Source of the DNA: Mytilus edulis
Lineage: Eukaryota > Mollusca > Bivalvia > Mytilida > Mytilidae
Length of the DNA: 64,000 nt
Assembly (NCBI RefSeq): GCF_963676685.1
Contig: NC_092354.1
Location: forward strand, 70,048,178-70,112,177
Direction: 5' to 3'
Part shown: positions 34,305-46,700 of the stretch, in pieces
How the letters are laid out: every line of letters starts with the position of its first letter
Position numbering within the stretch: position 1 is the stretch's first letter
The notes under the pieces: generated by a model
The model's input: the letters and a program-made list of their open reading frames with translations, nothing else
What the model was told of the DNA's origin: nothing
Databases searched by the model: none
Made by a program: the position numbers and the translations under genes

Positions 34305-35096
34305 ATACGCCCGTCAAAATTTTGACGGGACGTATTATGTTATACAAATGACTAGTGTCCGTCCGTCTGTCCGGCGTAAACATGTCGCACCGTTACTTAA
34401 GAACGACTTATCTAAATTTCATGAAACTTATTATAGTTGTTTCTTATGATGATCAAATGATCTGTATACTTTTTGGTGAAAATAAGATTAAAACTTTTTG
34501 AGGTACGGCACTTTGTAACTAAAACAGGGGGTTGTTTTTTTCACATGTCGCACCGTATATGAAAACCGAATTTTGATTATTGCTTAAAACTTTACACAAT
34601 TCTTAGTTATATTAATCTAAAGATCTGTATACTTTTTGGTGATGATTCAAAATTTCATTTTTGAGTTATTGAGTATTTTGTAAAAAAGGGGGATGGGTTT
34701 TTACATGTCGCGCCGTATCTCAAAAACTATTTATGATTATTGGTTAAAACTTTACACACTTCTTTGTTATATTAATCTAAAGGTCTGTATACTTTTTGGT
34801 TTTTGAAGAAAAAAAAGAGGGGGTTTCCATATGTCCCTCCGTATCTCAAAAACGATACATGGTTATTGCTTAAAACTTTCTCAGGAACTATTTATGATTA
34901 TTGGTTAAAACTTTACACACTTCTTTGTTATATTAATCTAAAGGTCTGTATACTTTTTGGTTTTTGAAGAAAAAAAAGAGGGGGGTTTCATATGTCCCTC
35001 CGTATATCAAAAACGATACATGGTTATTGCTTAAAACTTTCTCAGGAACTATTTATGATTATTGCATAAAACTTTCACACAAGACGACGGGCGTAT
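34305..35096. mobile_element. Non-autonomous TIR element candidate with internal tandem units
   Basis: It begins atacgcccgtc (34305-34315) and ends gacgggcgtat (35086-35096), an 11-bp perfect inverted repeat. Inside are several ~95-180-bp units with catgtcgcgccgtatctcaa, ttaaaactttacacacttc and aggtctgtatactttttggt. A related, diverged copy is at 48560-48840. It is non-coding. Confidence 0.6.
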
Positions 35097-35119
35097 CATG
35101 CGCTCATGACGCAGCTGTT

Positions 35120-35690
35120 TATTAATTAGGTCTTTCCACTTTTCTATGGAAAGACCTATTGGTTTTCTTTTTCTTTTTTTTCTTCCGCCAAATTTTTTTT
35201 CTTTGTTGATTTTTTGTTTTGCAAGATGTTGCTTAGATATTTGGAATATGAGATCCATATGAGAATTATTTCCTCTTTTGTATTTGATATTTTAAAATGT
35301 ATTTTTAACTGGAAAACCATAAGTGGTAGAGGCCTAGGGACTTTAGATTTGAGGTTCTTGGTCCAAAAAAATAAAAATGAGGTCTAGGTCAAAGGTCAAG
35401 GTCAAGTTCAAAATTTAGATTTCTGCTTGGTATCTCTTATTATCAGAAATCATGTAAGATATTGACAAGATATTTTCACACAATTGTTAGTTGCGACATC
35501 TCGTAACACATAAACGTTAGATGTAAGGGTACTTAGACATTTGATGCAAGTTTCCGCCCCCTTTTATATCTAATATTAGTCGTATGGAAATATAACTTAA
35601 TAACAATATAAAGTAGAGGCCTAGTGTGTAAGTCCTTGGTTTATGACCTTGAAACTGAGCTCAAGGTCCCAAGAATAGATTACCTTAGTC
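35120..35690. repeat. Third copy of the 30.3-31.9 kb repeat family, with terminal hairpin
   Basis: It starts with a perfect hairpin (aggtctttcca, 8-bp loop, tggaaagacct; 35128-35157). It continues through cttccgccaaa, tttggaatatgagat and aggtctaggtcaaaggtcaa. Confidence 0.65.
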
Positions 35691-35850
35691 GTATTTGGTA
35701 CAACATTTTGGAATTTTGGGTTCTCAATGCTCTTCAGCTAACTTGTTTGGCTTTATAATTATTTTGATCTGAGCGCCGCTGATGAGTCTTATGTAGACGA
35801 AACGCGAGTCTGGCGTATTAAATTATAATCCCGGTACCTTTGATAACTAC
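35681..35850 (+). repeat. Common mussel short repeat
   Basis: ttctcaatgctcttcagc, gatgagtcttatgtagacga, aacgcgagtctggcgtatta and aatcccggtacctttgataa occur in order. A minus-strand relative lies at 61305-61420. Confidence 0.75.
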
Positions 35851-35987
35851 GTACACTGCGAATAGATGGAACCTTCAACATGCATGCATTACTATTTACT
35901 TGTTCAAGGAACTTCTGTGTTATTTGAGTAAGAATCACCTGGATTGTATGGCAGTGCAAAGTTTTTACAAACTTTATAGATATGAAT

Positions 35988-36050
35988 ATATATACATATA
36001 TATATATATTTTGATAAATAAATATATATATATATATATGTGTGTGGATA
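35988..36050. repeat. (TA)n microsatellite
   Basis: Two TA-rich tracts of about 20 bp each are separated by ttttgataaataaa and followed by tgtgtgg. Confidence 0.9.
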
Positions 36051-36767
36051 TATGAGCATACAACTACAAGACACCTCACTTCTTCACGTGTGTGAAGAGT
36101 AGAAAGAAATAGCGTATAAGTTAAATAAGCGGGAAAAGTATATTTAATATTTTACTTCCCAAAACTTAAGTTATGATGTAGGAATCGAAAAGCTGACGAA
36201 AGAATTAAAAAAAACACAAGTCAGATAGGTCAAGTTTAGGAATAAATTACCGAATGAACCATAGGAAATATAGTGTGGTATTTTAATCAAGACTCTTCCA
36301 TTAGAACTGACACACACTGGAACTGGTGATTTAAAAACTGATAAGACATATATGTATTGTGATTGTTATGACAATTGTGAGGTGTGCCTATGTAATCCCC
36401 GGTATGTTGACAGTTATCTCTCACTTTGTCATCTCCTAGCTGATTTTAACATCTCCGTTACATTATTGCTTGCTCACACGCTTCTCGAGTCTCTTTCGAC
36501 ATTTCCCTGGACATAAGTATTATTCTTTCAGTTTATGCATATGAATCGCAGCCACATCATCCCTCTTTTTCTTAAATTGTACATGTTGAATAACAAACTG
36601 ATATATAGTGAAGACCCTGTCGTCACATTAATTAATGGAATAATTGGGAAAAGGACGATGTTTGTTTCGATAGGGTTTGGTGTCTGGTTTGCAGTCAATC
36701 ATTGGCATCAGCAGCTTTTTTTCTGATTGTTTACAAAGTCGTGAATTGTTTTTTTCTCTGCCAAAAG

Positions 36768-36872
36768 AGGGGCTAAAGGTACCAAACGCACATTCACACT
36801 CATAGATCGAAAATAAACTGGCAATGCCATTAAAAAAGTGGATAAAAAAAGAGAAAAAGACAAAAGACAAAT
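36768..36872 (+). repeat. Partial copy of the repeat at 62171-62400
   Basis: gaggggctaaaggtaccaaa, cactcatagatcgaaaataa and actggcaatgccat match the head of the 62.2-kb copy. Confidence 0.7.
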
Positions 36873-37256
36873 AATATTACTCAAGTCACTGCATGTGAAA
36901 TTGAAGCCAGTGATCAAGCCTGAACATATTATTAATTCAACCATGAGGTAAAAACGCCAAATTTTCTAATATATATTCGTTATCTATAAATTCGATTAAA
37001 TCGCAAGCATATGCTTCAAAGGATGTCCAAACGACAAACTTCTTCTATAAAGGACTGCTAATATTACAAAATGGCATTTATCTTGAACCTTCTAAATTTT
37101 ACGCATTTATGACCTAGCATATGCAGAAGCTGCCTTGACCTTTTCACATTCATCGACCCTCATATTGCTTATCTTACTACAGCATATAACAGAACTATTT
37201 TCTACACTGAAATACACCTGAGTATTGCTATATTTTTTCTTTCTTTGAAATTAGCG

Positions 37257-37770
37257 GAAATTTTTGCGTTGCTTTACATCATCGAGGCTACAGTTTTTCA
37301 ATCAATTAGGGAATGTTTAGTTTGGGCATACATATGATATACATCTATTTTAACAGCAGATTTTGACATATTGAAATCGAAATTATAAAAAAATAGAATT
37401 CTGTTAGTAGATATATAGCAGAAAATGATGAACACTTGATCATTTTTAGCAAAAGATAAATTGGATCAGGGGTCAGTCTATTCACATTATTCTTGGGAAG
37501 CGTGTGCTTTACATACAAGCTTGCGTTGCTTTACATCGACGCCACACTAGTTCAATTAATCGGGGCATGTTTATTTAGGTTTGTGAATTTTATGGATCAC
37601 CTCAGTAGTTCCACCAATCGTCAAATTGGGAATATCTATTTTTAAAGCAGTTTGGTGAACACTTAAATAGGAATTATAGAAAATTGTAATCTTGTTAGTA
37701 GATACAAAACAGAAAATGATGAACACCTTTCGCAAAAGATAAATTAGATCGGGGTTCTGTGTTTTCACAT
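37257..37770. repeat. Direct duplication of a ~250-bp segment
   Basis: 37257-37480 and 37526-37760 share gcgttgctttacatc, caattaatcggggcatgttt (or a variant), tgttagtagata, cagaaaatgatgaacac and aaaagataaattggatcag with moderate divergence. Confidence 0.7.
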
Positions 37771-38529
37771 TATTTGTAAAACATTCCTTACTCGTGGTAA
37801 AATTTGTATTTTCTGTGACCTAATCGGTTTCGAGAAAATTAATATTTTTATATATAGTAAAGTAGAAAAAACAATTCCAGCGCTGAAACATTGTTTATAA
37901 TGTTTTAGGTTTCTTATTTTTGGAAAAAAAGTATCTGGCTATAGAATAAATATTGTGTATTTACAAAGTCGGACAGATAGGTTAAAAAAAAAACATGGTC
38001 AACCGAGGCGAACGCGAGGTTTAAGAAACATCATAGGTGTGACCAGGTGACTTGCATTTATTAAGTGTTTGGTTTAGAGTAAAACAAAATAATTAAATGC
38101 ATGACCATTGTCTTATTTAGATTATCCTGATAATGTGTAGACTATGTTTAGGAAAATGGAAGATAATAATGATAGATTAAACCATATATAACTTGTCTTT
38201 CCAAAGCTGCATTCAAAAAATTTGGTTTTAATAAAAAAAAATAGAGATAAACTACATGTAAAAAGTACTGTGGGAACGTGTTTACAAGAATCGTAAGTAA
38301 GGGTCAATCTCTCCGTCATCGGAGCGGATTCAATACGCTTAGCATAACAGCACGCTTAACCTTCTTCACACGGACAACGTACGGTGCGTGACAGATTTTG
38401 TTCAAAGCAAACACAGTTTTTTTTTAGCACACATATTTATAATTGCAGGTACTAACCGGAGTCTAAAGGAGACTGCTTTGGTGGCTGTGCAATATTTGAA
38501 GAAGTCATAATAGTGGTCTGAAGTGAAGC
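37771..38529. other. Stretch without recognised gene
   Basis: Only short, unsupported open frames and AT-rich sequence are seen. Confidence 0.45.
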
Positions 38530-41500
38530 TCACATGTCATTTTGAAGGATAGTTGATTCGCATGGGGACAGTTCGGCTAAGCTAGCAACTTTTTGCTTAG
38601 CTCTCTTTACACGGAATTTAATTAAATCACTGTGGTTAAATTTAACTTTCTGTTTTCTGGTCATAGAGCCTTGCAACACATGTCCGGCTGACATCAACAG
38701 ATTTATCAATGCGACCGCTTGAAAGATGGTCAAAATCAACAAAGTCTCGAATATTGTCCATTAAAATTTGTAAACATTTTTTTCTCACGATTTCTTACAA
38801 TGTGAAGTGGAATCACAACCGGTCAAAGCATGAACAGCAGGTAAAACTTACCCATGACAGGGTTCAGCACGATTCATGTACAGGAAGGAATCTACGACCA
38901 TATTTATTCCTGGTAATTGTTTCTGTTTGAAACAACAGTTCCTGGGTGTTTTCCATAGATGGAAAGAAATGCACACTAAGAAATATAATATTTGTATCTG
39001 GAGACTTTATAATAATTTGACCCTTCTTGATTTGTAGGGCTTGTTTATTTGTGTTGACGTTCAAGAATTTCTTCCAGTCTGTTATGGATCTTTTAACTGA
39101 AAAAACTTTTGGCACGAATTTACTCCAGTTCGTCGGTCTCTTTCGGCATATTTTATTGAATGTTTGATGTCGTATATATCAAAGACTGTAGCAGCATTGG
39201 TAAGGCATGATTCCTGACTTTGAATGACACGCAGAGCAAGTCATCGAATTTTCTCAATGTCTTAACATGCAATGACTGGACTAAGGCCATTCCGTTCCTG
39301 ATAAGTACGGTAGAAGATCGATCGTATGGTGCCAACTGATGCTTAGTTGCAGCTTCTGATTCTATTTGATGGCAAAGATCAGACTCACGTGTTAGTCGTA
39401 GAGTGCCGTCTTCGTTGAAAAGAGAGGTACATGTAGGAGCAAGTCCGATTGGGAGGGATAGAACCTTGTTATATCTTCACGACACCCGAAAGAACTAGAA
39501 CACGACGGACTACTAATTCTTGACTTCTAGGTACACTAAGAACTTTTCCTGACCTACAGTTGATTTTAGACTTTTTCGTTAAGTCTTCAAAGGTTTTAAT
39601 TTTCGATCTAGGTATTTGACCATAGAAGTAACTGATGTTACCTTCTGCTGCCAACGCACCATTGACAAACAATTTTACCATTTTCATATCATCATCAAAT
39701 GCTTTTGACAGTAATGATTCAATTTCCTTAGGCGCATGCATGCAAGTTGAGATTTTAATGAGTGCTTTATTTAGGATGAGGTTTAAAAACAAAAGGATTT
39801 GTAATTCGGTGCTAAACATGTTCTATAACAAGTTTGCCAGCTCTCTGTCTCGCCATTATGCTGTTGGGCCAGTGTTCACATGATGGAGAGGGTTCTTCTG
39901 GAGCAAAAACATCCAGACCAGGATCTCATTATTTCACTTAACTCTGCGAGCACGTGACGGATGAGGGACCAACGAATGAATGCAGACTTTTGTTTTGAAA
40001 TCCAAGCTATACCACCACGGCCTTTTAAATCTTTAATTACTGTCACCATGTCGCTCCATGCCCCATTAAATTTGACTGGCTTCTGGCGAATGGCAAACTG
40101 TCCAGATGAAAATATCGGTTGTATATCAGATATTAAGTTAAGCATATCTAAAATATATACAGGTAACCATCTCGAACTTACTCTGTTTGCAACAAACATG
40201 TATGGTATTATTGAAGCAATCGAGGTAAAATGCATATCCCCGAACTCTGTCGTTCCGCCCTGACGTTCTGAATCATGATTTCTACAGCGCGTAAACACAT
40301 ATCCCAATACTTGAATGTTGGTGATGACTAGTTTAAATATACTTTATTGTTAAAAAAAGACAAATAGATTAGACACAAGTTTTTCAACTAAGTAACGTCT
40401 TCTCGCGTGTAAAGCGTAGACCATATCCCAATATTTGAATGTTGGTGACGATTGACATCCCCACTGTCTGAAGTCTTCAAGACTTCAGAATAACGACAAC
40501 AAGAGCTTCGTTTACAGATTTGTAATTGTCCGGTCACGTTTGAAACGTTTTGAACGTTTCAGACTACCTCAGACAGTAATGACAATAATTTATCATGAAA
40601 CGAAGTCATTAAATTATTGTCTCTTCACCAGTTAAAGAATGCGGGAAAACACAAAGCAACCTATGCTCCATACACAACATTAATTGCTATTACAACACGG
40701 TTGAACTGTTTCCCACACATCATATGATCAACGTGCCCTGCTGCATAAACAGAAGAGTCAACTAATTAATCCTACAGACCGCCATCCCCCTAAAGTTTCA
40801 CAATAGACACAATGATGCACGAAAGAGTATGAAAGCCACATAAACAAAGAATGTGCGATTTAAATGTTTCTCACATTACCTATTTCAACTGTTCCGCAAT
40901 TACGTACAGCTGTCAGTCGAATGTTTGAATCGAATAGCTGATTGACTGTCATATCTGAAACGTTAACATCGGTTCATAGTCATATAAAGTGTTGACAGAT
41001 TACTTGTTTTGCGTGTACTTTCGGAGCATAAGACACCGGTCCACAGAAAATTCAGGTCAGAGTTCAGAAAGAGTGTTAATATATCCGGTCTAAAATGGAT
41101 TAACTTGGTGGTCAAACTTTTCTTACTGAACAGGAATGTTACTAATATCTCTTGACTTATAGCGCAAAAAAAACCCAATGAATCTCAGATGTGTTTCCGA
41201 TTTTTTCAGCACATTTCGAAATGCTGTTGAAAGTATTCGAAACACGAACAGGAACTCCTCTTATCTTTGGTTTAATAAAAGGTAGAACAACTGTCGAAGA
41301 TAATCATGCACTGTCAGTCAACTGAAACGTTCTGACTGGACCTCTTTTTACCTTAATCTGACGCAAATCCGAAACAATTGTGGACTTACAAACCTGAAAG
41401 ACGGCTCGTGCCATTGAATGAAACGTGTCCGTACAATCAATTGTCTTCGTGTTGAGGTCCATATTGTAGGCACTTTCTTGTATCAAGCACCCCTTTGATG

Positions 41501-42348
41501 TTTTGAAACAATGCCGTCATGAATATAAGTATTAAATAGGTCAACCTCATGCATGGCAAAGAATGTCAGATATCGCCTTCCCTCTGCATAGGAAGCACAA
41601 AAGTCATGCGAATACAAAGTTTCTATTAATGTTCGTGACCCATTCTCATGATATAACTGCACGGTCAGGCAAAATGGAATGGGATGAATGCTGATTTTGG
41701 TACAGATACGATAGATTATGTAATAGCCATACATTTACGAAATTTATCTTAAGGGACAACATACGTGTCAGAAGCGACTGTGTTTGATTTTTCATCAATC
41801 AACCAACAAATGACCTTAGCAAGACTGCATTGGCACTATGATAGTCATCAAAGTAAATAGTGAGGTTTTTGATATCACGCCTAAGGCCGGTAGCGACAGA
41901 GTGAAGAAATTGGTCCTCATTTAATGTATCTTTAATATACAGACACATCTTGATGTAATTCTGGAAGTTTAAAATAGGCTCTAACTTTTCTGCAGCAGAT
42001 ATGGCTCCCCTTATAGTAAGGTCAGAGCTAAACACTCTTTTTGACATCCATTGTCCCCGCTGTGTCAGAATTGTAATTGAGCTGCCATAATAACTAATTA
42101 ATTGGTTCTAACGATTGGCAAATTGGTATGTTTAGACGACATTTTATTGGTAAAACTGATCGGTATATGTCGAGGATGTGCGACATAAGAAATGCATTTT
42201 TGTGTAAGAACAGATCATCATTAACTTTTGTTTTAATGACTTGAAGAAAAAGCAAGTTTATATTCTGATTCTTCAGTAACTGTTTTACCTGATCGCACAG
42301 GAGTTGACAGCTTTCCAAAACCGAAGATAACAAAATAGGGGCTAACAC
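38530..42348 (-). pseudogene. Degraded large gene of the 'SPDTD' invertebrate transposon-type family
   Basis: Consecutive minus-strand fragments read in order like one long protein: IYFDDYHSANAVLLRSFVG (41799-42047), LYHENGSRTLIETLYSHDFC (41483-41734), DLNTKTIDCTDTFHSMARAV (41304-41486), LDMLNLISDIQPIFSSGQFA with FNGAWSDM (39876-40307), MALVQSLHVKTLRKFDDLL (39153-39335) and IIIKSPDTNIIFLSVHFFPS (38864-39115). I recognise this set from very abundant uncharacterised invertebrate proteins that behave like transposon products. The final block should be preceded by an EAD-containing motif, but here the preceding segment is missing, so an internal deletion is likely. Many stops and frameshifts separate the fragments; some gaps could be introns. 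The gene starts beside the right tandem array of the 20.7-kb element. Confidence 0.7.
40450..40625. repeat. Cluster of nested short palindromes
   Basis: Perfect hairpin ctgaagtctt-c-aagacttcag (about 40467-40487). An outer ctgtctga/tcagacag pair surrounds gtttgaaacgttttgaacgt, followed by gacaataattta…taaattattgtc (about 40581-40622). No coding potential is seen. It lies inside the degraded 38.5-42.3 kb gene and may be an insertion. Confidence 0.6.
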
Positions 42349-42399
42349 ATCTAAGTCCCTTATTACTTACCAGTTGAAAACAGAGGTAAAGGATTTTAT

Positions 42400-45345
42400 G
42401 TCTAATTGCGAAAGAAGAAAACTTGGTAGCTAAGGTTTACTAGAGAAAAAAAAAAGACTACACCAGTCTGTTTTTGTAAGTCAATAAATGGGGTCAAACA
42501 CCATACCCGGCCCTTACGTCAGAGTAAAACGTAAAAAATCGTTTATAAACGATAATACTTTTATCCGTTCTACTAATAGTGGAAAAGGGAAACTAAGAAG
42601 CTAAGGTCTATTTGACAAAAAAGAATCCAGGGTGTTGTTCGGCGTACTTTTTTTTTTTTTAAATCAGGTCCAAAGTTGGGGTTGGACACCCTACCCCACC
42701 CTTACGGAAATGTAAATAAAAATTGTCTACGGCAATACTATTTTCTCCACTAGGTGCAATGTCAAGCTGAATAGCTAAGGTCTAATTGAGAAAAAATACA
42801 GGATGTGGTTCGGCTTACTTTTCTTATAATCAGGTCCAAAGTTTGGGTTAGACACCCTACCCCACCCTTACGGAAATGTTAATAAAAAATGTTCTACGGC
42901 AATACTTGTTTTGCCACTAGGTGCAATGTCAAGCTGAATAGCTAAGGTCTAATTGAGAAAAAATACAGGGTGTTGTTCGGCTGAGTGTTTTTTTTAAATT
43001 TGGTCCAAAGTTGGGGTTCGATACCGTAGCCCACCCTTACGGAAATGTTAATTAAAAATGTTCTACGGCAATACTTTTTTCGTCACTAGGTGCAATGTCA
43101 AGCTGAATAGCTAAGGTCTACTTGAAAAAAGTCCAGAGTGTTGTTCGGCCTACTTTTCTTATAATCAGGTCCAAAGTTGGGGTTGGACACCCCAACAAAC
43201 CCTTACAGAAATGTTATTAAAAAATGTTCTACGGCAATACTTTTTCCGCCACTAGGTCCAATGTCAAGCTGAATAGCTAAGGTCTACTTGAGAAAAAATC
43301 TAGAGTGTCGTTCGGCTTAGTTTTTTTTTAATCAGGTCCAAAGTTGGGGTTGGACACCCTACCCCACCCTTACGGAAAAGTTAATAAAAAATGTTCTACG
43401 GCGAAACAAATTTCGCCAATAGGTGCAATGTCAAGCTGAATAGCTAAGGTCTACTTGATAAAAAATCCAGGGTGTCTTTCGGCTTACTTTTTTTTTAATC
43501 AAGTCCAAAGTTGGGGTTGGACATCCTACCCCACCCTTACGGAAATGTTAATAAATAATGTTCTACGGCAATACTTTTTTCGCCACTAGATGCAATGTCA
43601 AGCTGAATAGCTAAAGTATACTTGAGAAAAAATACGGGTTGTAGTTCGGCTTAGTTTTTTTTTTTAAATCTGGTCCAAAGTTGGGGTCGGACACCCCATC
43701 CCACCCTTATAGAAATGTTAATAAAAAATGTTCTACGGCAATACTTTTTTACGGCATGAGTTCAATGGGAAGCTGAATAGCTAAGGTCTAATTGAGAAAA
43801 AAATCCAGGGTGTTGTTCGGCTTTTTTTTTTTTAAATTTGGTCCAAAGTTGGGGTTCGACACCCTACCCAACCCTTACGGAAATGTTAATAAAAAATGTT
43901 CTAAGGCAATAATTTTTTCGCCACTAGGTGCAATGGGAAGCTAAATACCCAAGGTCTACTTGAGAAAAAATCCAGGGTGTGGTTCGGCTTAGCTTTGTTT
44001 AAAATTTGGTCCAAAGTTGGGGTCGGACACCCTACTCCGACCTTACGGAAATGTTAATAAACAATGATCAACAGCAATACTTTTTTCGCCACTAGGTGCA
44101 ATGTCAAGCTGAATAGCTAAGGTCTACTTGAGAAAAAATCCAGGGTGTGGTTCGGCTTGCTTTTCTTATAATAAGGTCCAAAGTTGGGGTCGGTCACCCT
44201 ACCCCACCCTTACGGAAATGTTAATAAAAAATGTTCTACGGCAATACTTTTTCGCCACTAGGTTCAATGGGAAGCTGAATACCTAAGGTCTACTTGAGAA
44301 AAAATCCAGGGTGTGGTTCGGCTTAGTTTTTTTTTTAAATTTTGTCCAAGGTTGGGGTCGGACACCTTACCCCACCCTTACGGAAATGTTAATAAAAAAT
44401 GTTTTACGGCAATAATTTTTTCGCCACTAGGTGCAATGGGAATGTGAATACCCAAGGTCTACTTGAGAAAAAATCCAGGGTGTGGTTTGGCTTAGTTTTT
44501 CTTTAAAATTTGGTAAAAAGTTGGGGTCGGACACCCTACCCCACCCTTACGGAAATGTTAATAAAAAATGTTCTACGGCAATACTTTTTTCGCCACTAGG
44601 TGCAATGGGAGCTGGGGGTCTACGGTAATACTTTTACTCATACTAGATTGACCAGGATTTCACGTCTGTGCATAACATGGATTTTTTTTGATTTTTTTTT
44701 TTTAAATAGAAAATAAATATTTCCTTGCCCACCATACTTTGTGTACAAAATATAAACCTTTCGTCTTATCAAAAGTAAACGATATCCACTGCTTCAGAAA
44801 TAGAATGTTTTTTTAAAACAGAGTTTACTCATATTAAAAATATTAATGCACGAGTGCATCTTTCTTTTCTTGTCATGCAGAACAATAATAACTTTTCAGG
44901 AGAGAAAATGGAAAGCTATTTGACACAATATCACAAAATCTATAATTTATGATTTCAATGTCAATTCCCTATTACAAGCAATTTTGTAAGCATTTCAATA
45001 ATGTTATTACATATTTACGATTCTATGTTCACTCAAAACTGTTGGCTGTTAAAATTAAAAGCGGGGGGGGGGGGGGGGGGGGGGCACGCTGTTTGGTATA
45101 TTGACATCGATTACTATTGTCTTAAATTGATGAACAGGACTTGATACTTTTTTTAAATCATCGAATAGTTCTCCGACTGCTTTATTATATATTTAAAACT
45201 GATGATATACTGGTTATATATCAATAAAAACATTTTGAGTACGTTTGAATCTTATGCAACTTTTGGGTTCATAGACATATCCTAAAACTGGCTGCTAGCG
45301 TATTGGCAGCTAGCAAGTGGCTGCTCGCTTGAGTCTGGTCATCTA
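42400..45345 (-). repeat. Right inverted end of the 20.7-kb element
   Basis: About 12-13 tandem subrepeats of ~168 bp (markers ggtccaaagttgggg near 42668, 42834, 43000, 43170, 43335, 43503, 43672, 43840, 44009, 44175, 44343 and 44515) are followed by a unique outer ~720 bp. Each unit carries cccacccttacggaaatgtt, ttctacggcaatactttttt, gccactaggtgcaatg and gaaaaaatccagggtgtggt. The left end has only 3-4 units, so the array length has changed since the ends diverged. A G22 tract at 45063-45084 has no counterpart in the left end. Confidence 0.8.
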
Positions 45346-45349
45346 ATGT

Positions 45350-45980
45350 AGTATTTTAATCAGTATGACTTTCTAAGATAACAATACGAATACAAAAAAT
45401 CTGGACGGGTTCAAACAGTAAGATGTTGAAAGCAGAGACAACTGTGCATCTTATAATCGGCCTGACTTTATCAGATGACAATACCAATACTTAAATAAGG
45501 CTTACGCATAGTCATATATACTTTAATTCAGTCACGGACCCGCGATATCACGGGTGTGTTCTAGTACAACATATTTAGGGCAATTCTCTGTCATGACATA
45601 ACATTTCACATAAGGGACCCATGGTTACCGATTTTCCTGCATTTTATTCCAACCGTATTTATAGATGAAAAAAAAAAAACAACTTGAAAAATGTAAAATA
45701 AAAGTTTTACTAGGGCAATCCATGCGTAGGTTTTCCTTAAATTGCTAGGAGTTTGAAGGTAAAATAACAAAAACTTTGTAGCAATCCCAATGCAAATTCA
45801 GAATTTATTAAATGGCATTTTTCGAAAATATTTTGCTTGACCAATAAAATAGCTATGCAATATTCCCAAAATATTTAACCTTTATTTAGAGACAACTAAA
45901 GTGTTAAGGTAACTTTTATTTTCAATTTGACCCTAAGTTTAACGGTTATTGATGACCTTAACTGTTGAACTTTAAAATTT
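45350..45980. other. Stretch without recognised gene
   Basis: Nothing coding or repetitive was recognised apart from short poly-A runs. Confidence 0.4.
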
Positions 45981-45981
45981 A

Positions 45982-46112
45982 GATTGGAAATGGGGAATTT
46001 GTAAAAGAGACAACAGCCCGACCAAAGAGGAAAAAACCAGCCGAAGGCCACCAATGGGTCTTCAACACAGCGAGAAAATCCCGCACCCGTAGGCGGGCTT
46101 CAGCTGGTTTTA
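45982..46112 (+). repeat. Mussel short interspersed repeat
   Basis: Plus-strand copy: gaaatggggaatttgtaaaa, gagacaacagcccgacc, gccgaaggccaccaatgggt, cgagaaaatcccgcacccg, gggcttcagctggtt. Confidence 0.85.
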
Positions 46113-46575
46113 TGATGGTACGGATTTAGTCTACTTTTAGTATATAGGATTTTTTCAGAAGTTGTAACAAATGTAATTCACGAATTCAATACATGCATTT
46201 CAAATCTTAAAAATGTTCGATTGAATTGTAACTGCTATTTAGTTCCCATATCAGAGGTCTAGGTGAGACCAAACGTGCTTAGCAACCACCCTTTATTTTA
46301 TAAAAAAATACCAATCTAGCAACCATACGTTTTTGGAGTAAGGTCAATAGGATCCAATATTTAGACCATAGTTCAAATGTCATTCAAACGTCAGATATAA
46401 AGGTCATCATTAAACTCCTATGAAACTATTCACATGTATTTCTTCCGAACAAATCTGATATTTTGATTATAAACATGTAAAATATCGCTAAAGGCCACTA
46501 GCAAGACCCTTAGATACCATTGTAATTTATAGTCCATGACCAAGTAAGCCTACTTTTTGAGATGAGAAAAGTCAT

Positions 46576-46700
46576 GATAACTGAAAGTGAAATCTGTAAT
46601 TAGATAAGTAAAGTTAAGTTACTAATTGATTTAAAGGTTTTTATGGTAACTAAGATAGATTTATTAATACAAAATAATTTTTCATTTTGTAGATGATTAA
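46576..46700 (+). repeat. Left arm of a small inverted-repeat element split by a LINE
   Basis: gaaagtgaaatctgtaatta, gataagtaaagttaagttac and aaggtttttatggtaac are the reverse complement of 52588-52672, with few differences. The pair brackets the LINE at 46.83-52.31 kb. Without the LINE the two arms would enclose only about 0.6 kb. Confidence 0.85.

Larger units (their letters stand above)
24665..45345. mobile_element. Probable 20.7-kb DNA transposon with long inverted ends
   Basis: The outermost sequences match in inverted orientation: tgaccaggctcaagctagca at 24666 and the reverse complement of 45325-45345. The match continues through atgtctatgaacccaaaagt, gcataag, caaacgtactcaaaatg and acaaagtatggtgggcaagg into subterminal tandem arrays on both sides. 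The only large gene inside (38.53-42.35 kb) starts beside the right array and reads inward. Flanks are ccctaa and tctaat, so a 5-bp target duplication with one mismatch is possible but not proven. An alternative is two independent inverted copies of one repeat. Confidence 0.6.

Noticed and set aside
35988..36079. 96-residue minus-strand frame rich in Ile/Tyr
   Set aside because: It is generated by the TA microsatellite.
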